A stretch of DNA of 64,000 bases, taken from Nostoc sp. TCL240-02 (GTDB taxonomy: Bacteria > Cyanobacteriota > Cyanobacteriia > Cyanobacteriales > Nostocaceae). The position numbers and the translations under genes are program-made. A model generated the notes under the pieces. It was not told where the DNA came from and ran no database searches. It was given only the letters and a program-made list of their open reading frames with translations. Within the stretch, counting starts at the first letter, position 1, and each line of letters begins with the position of its first letter. This document shows, piece by piece, positions 36,261 through 43,782 of the stretch. The stretch spans positions 3,906,501 through 3,970,500 of the forward strand of contig NZ_CP040094.1 of assembly GCF_013343235.1 (NCBI RefSeq), in the 5' to 3' direction.

Positions 36261-37622
36261 ATGTCACAGGGCTTTGAAACAAAATCTGCGGATGAACTTC
36301 AAAACGCACGTAGTCAGCGAAAGTCAAAAGAAATAGCAGACATCGGTAGTATTCAAGAGAGTTTAGTGGAGCATTTTGGAGATATCAAAGACCCGAGAGT
36401 AGATCGAACCAAAAAACATCAACTTACAGATATTTTAATAATTGCGATTTTAGCCATCATCGCTGGAGCGCAAGGGTGGGAAGATATTGAGAATTATGGC
36501 ATCAGCAAGCAACAGTGGTTAGAAGAGTTTTTGGCATTACCAAACGGTATTCCATCTGATAGCGTAGCGTTAGCGAGTCTTCGAGCGTCTGACACCTTCG
36601 GTCGAGTATTTGAATTCATCGACCCAGAAGCATTAAATCGATGTTTTCTGCAATGGGTGGAAACCCTAGTTGGTTCGATGGGAGGAGAGATTATCCCCAT
36701 AGATGGAAAGACCATTAGAGGTTCTTATGATCGAAATCAGAGTCAAAGCGCACTCCACATCATAAGTGCCTGGGCAAGTCAACAACGTTTAGTCTTGGCA
36801 CAGGTGAAAGTAGAAGATAAATCCAATGAAATTACGGCGATTCCTGCATTATTAGAGTTACTAGATATCACAGGTGCTATCATCACCATTGATGCAATGG
36901 GGACACAAACTGAAATTGCCAAACAGATTGTCGCTCAAAAAGCTGATTATGTTTTGGCACTCAAGGCCAATCATCCCACTCTTTATTCTCAAGTCGAACA
37001 GTGGTTTGAAACTGAGAAAGCCAATAATTTCCGAGGCGTTGATGTCAGTTATGACAAACGAATTGAGAAAGCATATCATCGTCGGTTTGAGCGTAAAGCT
37101 TTACAGTTTGCAACTGATAGTTATGACAAACGAATTGAGAAAGCACATCATCGCCGAGAAATTCGTGAGGTTTGGACTGTACCTGTTGCTGCTATTGGCG
37201 AGCTTTATCAACCCAAATGACGGGCAGGATTGAAAACCCTAGTGATGGTAGTCCGTGTACGTCATCTTTGGAACAAAACTACCCGTGAAGTTCAGTTTTA
37301 TCTCACCTCTTTAAACAGTGATGCTCAACTTATCGGTCGGGCGATCCGAAAACACTGGGGCATTGAAAACGAAGCTCATTGGACTCTCGACTGTACTTTT
37401 GCGGAAGATGCTTGTCGCATTCGTTCTTTTCATAGTCCCCAGAATTTTGCGCTTTTAAGACGCTTTGCTCTCAATTTCCTTAACCTTGAACAAACCTACA
37501 AACCTAGTCTTCGTCAAAAAATGAAACGCACTGCTATGGATAATAATTATATGATTCAGGTTCTTAGTTGTTGTTTCATTGACAATATATTAGATTCTTC
37601 CGATTCCTTGCATCAAGCCTGA
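36261..37622 (+). pseudogene. ISAs1-family transposase, split by in-frame TGA
   Basis: AGGAG lies 8 bases before the ATG. The two halves, 36261-37220 and 37230-37622, are in the same frame with a TGA at 37218-37220 where the family has a Trp before a GLKT segment. The DDE core is visible: IIPIDGKTIRGSYDR, ITIDAMGTQTEIA and the C-terminal HWGIENEAHWTLDC. Two in-frame insertions are present. One is a 33-bp repeat element near 36560-36592 (residues VALASLRAS), the other a 24-codon partial duplication at about 37047-37150 (YDKRIEKA seen twice). Without readthrough of the TGA the enzyme lacks its last acidic residue. Confidence 0.83.
36560..36592. repeat. 33-bp small dispersed repeat inserted in the transposase
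   Basis: The inserted tagcgtagcgttagcgag segment and what follows is flanked by tctga on both sides (36555-36559 and 36588-36592), like a 5-bp target duplication. It adds exactly eleven codons and keeps the frame open. Confidence 0.6.
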
Positions 37623-37642
37623 TTGAGATGCTCTTACCCTGC

Positions 37643-38034
37643 TCAGAAGTATGGGTGCGGATGGTTCATATTCCTACTGGAATTAGTGTATTTTGTAACG
37701 AGGAGCGTAGTCTAATAAAAAATAAAGAGAAAGCCTTAGCTATTCTCAAGAGTAAATTGTTTGCGATGCCTACGGCTGGCTACGCCTACCACTAGCCCAA
37801 AATGTCCAGCTTGATAAAATTCAACCTCGACTGATAAAATCTCTATCCAGCAAGCTCATCCGTGAATATATCTTGCATCCTTACACCAAGGTGAAAGATC
37901 TACGTAGCAATGTAGAAACACCTGCGGCGATAGAGGTTTTGAACGGTAAAATCGATCTGTTTATCAAAGCCTATCTGCAACAGCTAAATCACACTACTTC
38001 AGAGGACAAAGAAGCACTTGATAATTTCAAGTAA
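37643..38034 (+). pseudogene. 3' remnant of a second RF2-like (prfB paralogue) gene
   Basis: Directly after the IS right end, the frame reads [19 protein letters not shown] and [15 protein letters not shown], clearly similar to the corresponding part of the real prfB downstream ([19 protein letters not shown]). A repeat insertion at 37763-37794 brings a TAG stop at 37793 and shifts the frame. The frame then resumes at 37795 with 79 codons containing LIREYILHPYTKVKDLRSN and FIKAYLQQ, matching the RF2 C-terminus, to TAA at 38032. The 5' two thirds, including the GGQ loop, are missing. Divergence from the downstream prfB is substantial, so it was an old paralogue rather than a recent copy. Confidence 0.75.
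37763..37794. repeat. small dispersed repeat inside the RF2-like remnant
   Basis: The gcgatgcctacggctggctacgcctacc type sequence is unrelated to release factors and interrupts an otherwise aligned region. Its length is not a multiple of three, so it breaks the frame. Confidence 0.55.
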
Positions 38035-38161
38035 CTTTTGTAACTTAATATAAGTCGTGCGGAGTGAAATTGCCCAAGTAAAGCTAAAATTAATAAATGT
38101 CAGTAAAATAAAGAGCAACTTTCCGAATCCAAAGCGCTCTATCTATCATTCAACAAGCACT

Positions 38162-39284
38162 ATGGAAGTTTTAGAACTCAAACGCGAAATCGAAACGTTG
38201 TCTAGCCGCCTGGGTAAAACCCAGGACTATCTTTGACGTACCTGCACTGACAGCAAAAATTCAAGACCTCGAAAAAATATCAGCGCAGCCAGAATTTTGG
38301 AATGATCAAACCCAAGCCCAACAAACGCTGCAAGAACTCAACGACCTGAAAGCCCACCTCCAGCAATACGATCGCTGGCACACTAATCTGGAAGATACTA
38401 GGGCAGTTGTTGAGTTGTTGGAGTTAGAAACCGATGAGGCACTACTCCAAGAAGCGGAATCTACCATCACCAAACTGAATCGTGACCTTGACCAATGGGA
38501 GTTACAACAGTTACTTTCCGGACCCTATGATGTGGAAGGTGCTGTACTGACAATTAGTGCTGGTGCTGGTGGCACAGATGCTCAAGATTGGGCATTTATG
38601 CTGATGCGGATGTACACCCGTTGGGGCGAAGCTCACGGCTATAAAGTAACTTTAGCTGAAGAGTCGGAGGGTGATGAAGCCGGAATTAAATCGGCAACCC
38701 TAGAAATTACTGGTCGCTATGCTTATGGTTACTTGCGTTCAGAAATGGGTACACATCGCTTAGTGCGGATTTCACCTTTTAATGCCAACGGCAAGCGACA
38801 AACCAGTTTTGCAGGGGTAGAGGTGATGCCGCAGATTGATAACTCTGTGCAATTAGACATTCCAGACAAGGATTTGGAAATCACCACAACTCGTTCTGGT
38901 GGTAAAGGTGGGCAAAACGTCAACAAAGTAGAAACTGCGGTGCGGATTGTTCATATTCCTACGGGTCTTGCTGTGCGCTGTACAGAAGAGCGATCGCAAT
39001 TGCAAAATAAAGAGAAAGCCCTAAATCGCCTCAAAGCAAAACTTTTGGTCATCGCCAAGGAACAACGCGCCCAAGAAATTGCCGAAATTCGTGGCGATAT
39101 GGTGGAGGCCTCCTGGGGGAACCAAATACGTAACTATGTCTTCCACCCTTACCAAATGGTGAAAGACTTACGTACAAGTACAGAAACAACGGCTATTGGC
39201 GATGTAATGAATGGCGAACTTGACCCATTCATTCAAGCTTATTTGCGCCAAGAAAACAAATTAGTAGAAAACCCTGACTCATAA
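38162..39284 (+). CDS. prfB: peptide chain release factor 2, with programmed +1 frameshift
   Basis: Codons 1-24 ([20 protein letters not shown] then QDYL) end at an in-frame TGA (38234-38236). A +1 shift at CTT TGA C joins to frame 38235-39284, giving about 373 residues, the family length. The site has the classical CTT-TGA-C slip with an AGGAC element a few bases upstream. RF2 features are all present: the GGQ loop ([14 protein letters not shown]) that releases the peptide, and [18 protein letters not shown] before it. RF2 ends translation at UGA and UAA. The frameshift lets RF2 level control its own synthesis. A terminator follows at 39300-39338. Confidence 0.93.
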
Positions 39285-39299
39285 TTTGGGATTATTTGC

Positions 39300-39338
39300 A
39301 AGTGCTAGGTAATGATTTTTTAACATTACTTAGCACTT
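39300..39338 (+). terminator. prfB terminator
   Basis: Arms of 15 bp with one G/T-type mismatch (aagtgctaggtaatg / cattacttagcactt), a T-rich loop, and a tttaattttt tail on the plus strand. Confidence 0.7.
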
Positions 39339-39460
39339 TTAATTTTTGAGGATTTTAGATTGGTACGTTTTCAGAGAAATTTCTGAGTAATATGCAAGCG
39401 ATTGCCATCCTATCCCAGACCAAATGTTACAGTTATAAAAGAGTCTGTAGACAAATAAAT

Positions 39461-39616
39461 ATGAGCAACTCTCCTTCAACAGAACCTCAACCTAGCTACG
39501 TAAAACTCGCCATGCGAAACATGGTGCGGAAGGGTGCAACCTCCCTGAAGCATTTTGCGTTGACTGCTGTAGGGCTTTTAGCTCTCCTTGTCGGTCTTGC
39601 TTACTTAACTCACTAA
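39461..39616 (+). CDS. DUF3285 small membrane protein
   Basis: A 51-residue protein conserved in cyanobacteria. The N-terminus is Pro/Ser-rich, then comes SYVKLAMRNMVRKGATSLKH, then one membrane helix (ALTAVGLLALLVGLAYL). The start at ATG 39461 is chosen because family similarity begins there; the frame is open further upstream but that part is not conserved. It lies between prfB and ybeY, its usual cyanobacterial neighbourhood. Function unknown. Confidence 0.78.
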   Translation: MSNSPSTEPQPSYVKLAMRNMVRKGATSLKHFALTAVGLLALLVGLAYLTH

Positions 39617-39640
39617 GCTATTACGCAACTGGTGAGGGTT

Positions 39641-39662
39641 GTCATTAGTCATTAGTCATTAG
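39641..39662. repeat. heptameric tandem repeat (GTCATTA x3)
   Basis: Three copies of gtcatta plus a partial one, the reverse-complement family of the heptamer array at 6763-6790. It lies between the DUF3285 gene and ybeY. Confidence 0.7.
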
Positions 39663-39737
39663 TTATTTATCTTCCAAACGAAAGATGACCAATGACAAAG
39701 GACAGTCCTAACAACAAACCTCAGACAAGGAGACTAT

Positions 39738-40271
39738 GTGCCCCTGAGCGTTGAATTATATGTGGAGGATTCTTTTTACGATTTGTCCCTAACAACATCT
39801 GTAAAAATTGAGGATACGGATACGCGAATTCCTCCTGAAACTTGGGAAAATTGGTTTAATCACTGGTTGGAAATACTTCACCCTCAAATTCCGCCAGCGC
39901 CAAGTTATGAAATTGGACTGCGTTTGACAGATGACTTGCAAATTCAAGAACTGAATGCTCAGTATCGTCAACAAAATAAGCCTACAGACGTTTTAGCTTT
40001 TGCTGCTTTAGAAGTGAATTTTCCGCAAAGCAAAGAAATGCTTGCATCTGTACCATTATACTTAGGTGATATTATCGTGTCTTTAGATACAGCACATCGT
40101 CAAGCTAAACAGCAGGAACATAGCTTACCAACTGAACTAGCTTGGTTAGCATCTCACGGTTTATTACACCTGTTGGGCTGGGATCATCCTGATGAAGAAA
40201 GTTTGGGACGAATGTTAAAACAGCAAGTAAGATTGCTGAACGAAATAGGTATTGCTATTGACATGGAATAG
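39738..40271 (+). CDS. ybeY: endoribonuclease YbeY (rRNA maturation)
   Basis: A 177-residue protein of the usual length. The zinc-binding signature HGLLHLLGWDH (H-x3-H-x5-H) is complete, and NKPTDVLAFAA is the conserved upstream segment. It processes the 3' end of 16S rRNA and takes part in ribosome quality control. The start is GTG 39738 with AAGGAGA 4-5 bases upstream; an ATG two bases earlier is out of frame and stops after three codons. It is followed by dgkA, a common pairing in cyanobacteria. Confidence 0.92.
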   Translation: MPLSVELYVEDSFYDLSLTTSVKIEDTDTRIPPETWENWFNHWLEILHPQIPPAPSYEIGLRLTDDLQIQELNAQYRQQNKPTDVLAFAALEVNFPQSKEMLASVPLYLGDIIVSLDTAHRQAKQQEHSLPTELAWLASHGLLHLLGWDHPDEESLGRMLKQQVRLLNEIGIAIDME

Positions 40272-40422
40272 CAGTAGTTATGTGTTTTTAATGTTAATTT
40301 TGGGTAATACTTTTATAATACTTCTGTGCAAATTTGCTTAAAGATTGCCTCAAAGTTAATTCTGCCATTAAGATCGGCGAATATTCCCACTGTAGCAACT
40401 CTATTTTTGTATTTTTAAGTCT

Positions 40423-40878
40423 ATGTCCCCAAAAATTTCTTCATCACCAACGCCTACCTCGTTACAAACACTGGTGTCTAACGAACGGGAATTTTCCTGG
40501 AAAGTAGCCTCTAATTTATTTGTTAGTTTTAAATATGCCTGGGCTGGAATCAGCTATAGTTTTCAAACTCAACGTAATTTTCGCATCCACGTAAGCGTTT
40601 GTGCAATGGCTATCGGTTTCAGCGTATTTTTGCACCTGCAAGCTGTGGAAATAGCGGTAATTGGTATAACTAGTGGTTTAGTTTTGGCATTAGAGTTACT
40701 AAATACAGCGATCGAGTCTCTTGTGGACTTAACCGTTAAGCAGACATATCATGAATTGGCAAAAATCGCTAAAGATTGTGCAGCTGGTGCAGTTCTTGTC
40801 TCTGCTTTGGTAGCGGTGCTGGTAGCTGGTACGCTATTGCTCCCTCCTCTGGTAAGGTTAATTATATCCGCTTTGTAA
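40423..40878 (+). CDS. dgkA: diacylglycerol kinase family protein
   Basis: A 151-residue inner-membrane protein. After about 45 hydrophilic residues come FRIHVSVCAMAIGF, VLALELLNTAIESLVDL (catalytic Glu-Asn-Glu region) and KIAKDCAAGAVLVSAL with three membrane helices, the DgkA pattern. In Gram-positives and cyanobacteria this family phosphorylates undecaprenol or diacylglycerol. It sits 151 bases after ybeY. The IS982-type element beginning at 40982 separates it from the trpG-like gene. Confidence 0.85.
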   Translation: MSPKISSSPTPTSLQTLVSNEREFSWKVASNLFVSFKYAWAGISYSFQTQRNFRIHVSVCAMAIGFSVFLHLQAVEIAVIGITSGLVLALELLNTAIESLVDLTVKQTYHELAKIAKDCAAGAVLVSALVAVLVAGTLLLPPLVRLIISAL

Positions 40879-41075
40879 ATATGATTTGCGTAGGCGTAGC
40901 CCAACCCAGGTATCGCCAAGTGATTTGGTAAGAGGATCGCACTCTACCCAATTCACTGTGCAGAAGACATTATTAAGAAACTAACGCGATGTGCAACTTT
41001 CTTTCCAAAGATAAAAGTCCCACCCTATGCTTAACCGAGAGATTGTGATTGTTATCTCTTGCCAGGGTGGAACAA

Positions 41076-41990
41076 ATGTTATCTATGGAAGACTTGATCA
41101 CAGCAGTGTTTTGCTGTGTGGATGATCTATTAAAGGAAGTGACCAATGGTAAACCTATGGGTAGTCGAGGATTTCAGCCATCTTTAAGTGATAGTGAAGT
41201 GATTACAATGGAAATTGTGGCAGAGTTTCAAGGTATCGATACGGACAAAGGTATTTGGCAATACTTTCGCCGTCATTGGTTCTCAATGTTTCCCCAGATG
41301 AAAAGCCGTTCAACCTTTGTACGACAAGCTGCAAACCTATGGCAGTACAAGCAAGAACTACAACAAGCCTTAGCAATAGAACTTGGTGCTTTCAGTGATA
41401 ATACACACATTATTGACGGGATTCCGATACCGTTATGTTGCTTTACTCGTGCTCGTGGTTGTCGTAGCTTTCCTGGAGTTGCTAACTACGGTTACTGTGC
41501 CGCAAAAAAGGAAACATATTACGGATTTCATGGTCACTTACTCATTAGCGCCTCTGGGGTGATTACAAGCTTTACATTAACCTCTGCTTCGGGAGATGAA
41601 CGGGAAGCGATCTGGGATATCGTGACCTTGATTCAGGGGTTGGTAATAGGTGACAAATGATACATAAGTACCACTCTCCGCCAGGAACTAGCACGCTATG
41701 GCATCGATTTACAAACACCCCTACGTTCCAATATGCAAGACGACTGTCCTGCATATTGGGTAAAGCTACTTCAAACTGTCCGTCGCCTAATTGAAACAGT
41801 AATTGGACAACTTAGCGTTAGCGTAGCTCGCCGCAGGCATCGCTTTAATATCGAAAAAGTCTGGGCCAGAGATATGTGGCATTTGACGAGTCGTTTAAAT
41901 CGCAAACTATTGGCTCACACTGTTTGTGTCTGGTTAAATCGTTTATTTGGTTTGGAACCATTACAGTTCGATGGTCTTGTGACAGAATAA
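41076..41990 (+). pseudogene. IS982-family transposase, split by in-frame TGA
   Basis: The halves 41076-41660 and 41733-41990 are in the same frame. The TGA at 41658-41660 replaces a Gly in the conserved IGDKGY segment (a GGA to TGA change would do this). Other parts are IIDGIPIPLC (first catalytic Asp), YGYCAAKKETYYGFHGH, and the C-terminal FNIEKVWARDMWH and LFGLEPL. A repeat insertion at about 41814-41843 adds SVSVARRRH-like residues in frame near the expected final Glu region. No functional transposase can be made without suppression of the stop. Confidence 0.83.
41814..41843. repeat. small dispersed repeat inside the IS982 transposase
   Basis: agcgttagcgtagctcgccg followed by caggcatcgc resembles the element in the ISAs1 transposase (tagcgtagcgttagcgag) and interrupts the family sequence between GQL and RFNIEKVW while keeping the frame. 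Confidence 0.5.
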
Positions 41991-42142
41991 GTTGCACATC
42001 GCGTTAACTAAGAATTTAAGAAGTGGCTTGTTATAAAGTAGCCGCTTCATATTTATGTGTCTACGTTAGCGTTATTTTTATATCTAGCGAACAATATATT
42101 ATCAGTAATCTGATGAGAGCTAAAAACCAGGAGTGATGAGCT

Positions 42143-42742
42143 TTGATTATAGTTATCGACAATTACGACAGTTTTACATATAATTTAGTGCAATATCTGG
42201 GAGAATTAACAGCAGAGTTCTCAGTAGCAAATGATATTAAAGTTTTTCGTAACGACAAGATATCCATAGATGAGATTCTGGCATTAAAGCCGGAAGCCGT
42301 AGTTATTTCTCCTGGGCCTGGCCGCCCGGAAGATGCGGGTATATCCTTAGAATTGATTGAACAGCTAGGACAAGATTTGCCAATTTTAGGTGTCTGTTTG
42401 GGACATCAAAGCATCGGTCAAGTATTCGGTGGTAAAATAATTCCTGCTCCAGAGTTGATGCATGGCAAAACCTCTCAGGTATCTCACACTGGGGTGGGGG
42501 TTTTTCGGGGATTAGAAAATCCTTTCATCGCCACTAGGTATCATAGTTTGGTAATCGAACGTGAGACTTGCCCAGATGTGTTAGAAATCACCGCTTGGGT
42601 TGAAGATAACACCATCATGGGAGTGCGACACCGGAACTATCCTCACATTCAGGGTGTCCAGTTTCACCCAGAGAGTGTCCTGACATCTTCAGGAAAACAG
42701 TTATTACGAAATTTTCTCGAACAGTTACAGTCAAGAGCATAA
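42143..42742 (+). CDS. trpG: anthranilate / aminodeoxychorismate synthase component II
   Basis: A 199-residue glutamine amidotransferase: start [20 protein letters not shown], nucleophile Cys in [11 protein letters not shown], and His-Glu in VQFHPES. It releases ammonia from glutamine for anthranilate (tryptophan) or 4-amino-4-deoxychorismate (folate) synthesis; sequence does not separate TrpG from PabA. The start is TTG 42143, with AGGAG 9 bases upstream; nearby GTG and ATG are out of frame. The DUF3285-ybeY-dgkA-trpG order is interrupted only by the IS982 element. Confidence 0.88.
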   Translation: MIIVIDNYDSFTYNLVQYLGELTAEFSVANDIKVFRNDKISIDEILALKPEAVVISPGPGRPEDAGISLELIEQLGQDLPILGVCLGHQSIGQVFGGKIIPAPELMHGKTSQVSHTGVGVFRGLENPFIATRYHSLVIERETCPDVLEITAWVEDNTIMGVRHRNYPHIQGVQFHPESVLTSSGKQLLRNFLEQLQSRA

Positions 42743-42745
42743 TTA

Positions 42746-43513
42746 ATGAAACGACGACAGTTGATGGGCTATGCTGGGGCGGGGTTGGCCACAGCTTTAG
42801 TTACTACCTTGGGTTCTAAATCTCAAGCTGACGCACAATCTAGCGGTTTATCAGTTCAGTGGTTGGGTCATACTTGCTTTCTTTTTACTGGTGGTGGTGC
42901 GAAAATTCTCGTCAATCCATTTCGGACGGTTGGCTGTACTGCTAAATATCGACTGCCAAAAGTTGCAGCAGATTTGGTACTGATTAGTAGTCAATTACTG
43001 GATGAAGGTGCGGTAGACGTACTACCGGGAAATGCAAAACTCATCTACGAACCAGGAGTTTATGAGTTTAAAGGTATTAAGTTCCAAGGAATTGCCATAG
43101 ACCACGATCGCAAAGGTGGTAAGCAATTTGGCTCAAATACTGCTTGGAGTTGGAAGCAAGGCGGGATTAATATCTTACACTTAGGGGGAGCCTCTGCACC
43201 CATTTCCATTGAGCAAAAAATCTTGATGGGACGACCCGATGTACTATTCATTCCAGTGGGAGGCAGTGCAAAAGCCTACAATGCTCAAGAAGCAAAGCAG
43301 GCTATTCAAGTATTAAATCCCAAGCTGGTGATTCCAACTCATTACCGGACACAGGCGGCTGATGCTGCTAAGTGCGATATTTCACCACTTGATGATTTTT
43401 TGACCTTAATGCAAGGTACGACAGTGCGGCGTAGCAATGGAGATAGTATTTCCATTAGCCCCGGTAAATTGCCAGAAAAGGGGGAAATTCAGGTTTTGAC
43501 TTATAAGTTTTGA
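42746..43513 (+). CDS. exported MBL-fold protein with degenerate metal site
   Basis: A 255-residue protein. The N-terminus MKRRQLMGYAGAGLATAL looks like a Tat signal (RRQLM then a hydrophobic stretch and a DAQS cleavage region), suggesting export as a folded protein. The core resembles UlaG-type metallo-beta-lactamase-fold proteins: VQWLGHTCFLF, LHLGGASAPI and VIPTHYRT. The HxHxDH metal motif is missing: LISSQLLDEG stands in its place, so hydrolysis is doubtful. It starts 3 bases after the trpG stop and is likely co-transcribed. Confidence 0.72.
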   Translation: MKRRQLMGYAGAGLATALVTTLGSKSQADAQSSGLSVQWLGHTCFLFTGGGAKILVNPFRTVGCTAKYRLPKVAADLVLISSQLLDEGAVDVLPGNAKLIYEPGVYEFKGIKFQGIAIDHDRKGGKQFGSNTAWSWKQGGINILHLGGASAPISIEQKILMGRPDVLFIPVGGSAKAYNAQEAKQAIQVLNPKLVIPTHYRTQAADAAKCDISPLDDFLTLMQGTTVRRSNGDSISISPGKLPEKGEIQVLTYKF

Positions 43514-43570
43514 GGAGCAGGAAATGAGGGGTTGACATCCTCACCGCCGTGAATGGTTGGTGATTCTGGA

Positions 43571-43652
43571 GTAATGAGTAATAAGTAATAAGTAATGAGT
43601 AAATACCCGTTTTTCATCCACTCATTACTCATTACTCCTTACTTATTACTTT
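43571..43652. repeat. inverted pair of heptameric arrays
   Basis: Five gtaatga/gtaataa heptamers (43571-43605) face four complementary tcattac/ttattac heptamers (43622-43649), so the transcript could fold into a long stem. It lies between converging genes. Confidence 0.65.
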
Positions 43653-43738
43653 AAAGCATTGCGTGAAGCACAGGGTTTTAGACCCATTTTTCTGATAAGG
43701 GAGCAGGAGGAGATGAGGAAAAATAATTCCTAACTCCT

Positions 43739-43766
43739 GTAGAGACGCGATTAATCGCGTCTCTAC
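43739..43766. repeat. perfect 28-bp palindrome
   Basis: gtagagacgcgatt followed directly by aatcgcgtctctac. It is a widespread palindrome type in Nostoc genomes, 17 bases from the stop of the FG-GAP gene, and may double as its terminator. Confidence 0.7.
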
Positions 43767-43782
43767 TCATAACTCCTAGTTT

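Larger units (their letters stand above)
36109..37641 (+). mobile_element. ISAs1-family insertion sequence, inactivated
   Basis: A 1533-bp element. The left end begins cagggtaagctcatct and the right end, read inward, begins cagggtaagagcatct, with two mismatches in 16 bases. The flanks (gttgaaaatg left, ctcagaagta right) share no target duplication, and they belong to two unrelated genes, so DNA next to the insertion was probably deleted. The transposase is broken by an in-frame TGA and altered by two insertions. Confidence 0.8.
40982..42007 (+). mobile_element. IS982-family insertion sequence, inactivated
   Basis: A 1026-bp element with perfect 18-bp inverted ends (taacgcgatgtgcaactt at 40982-40999 and its reverse complement at 41990-42007). 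TAAGAA occurs just outside each end (40974-40979 and 42010-42015) and may be the remains of a target duplication. The transposase stop codon lies at the right repeat. The transposase is broken by one in-frame TGA. Confidence 0.83.

Noticed and set aside
37230..37622. Second transposase gene starting at TTG
   Set aside because: It is in the same frame as the first part and completes the ISAs1 transposase after an in-frame TGA, so it is one broken gene.
38415..39284. Short prfB beginning at the first in-frame start after the frameshift
   Set aside because: RF2 similarity continues upstream through the CTT-TGA-C site to the ATG at 38162, so the gene is full length with a programmed shift.
41733..41990. 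Separate small gene after the IS982 transposase
   Set aside because: Same frame as the first part; the sequence is the C-terminal third of the same transposase.
43571..43649. CRISPR-like repeat array
   Set aside because: The units are contiguous heptamers without spacers; they belong to the heptameric tandem repeat class. No CRISPR array or cas gene was seen in the window.
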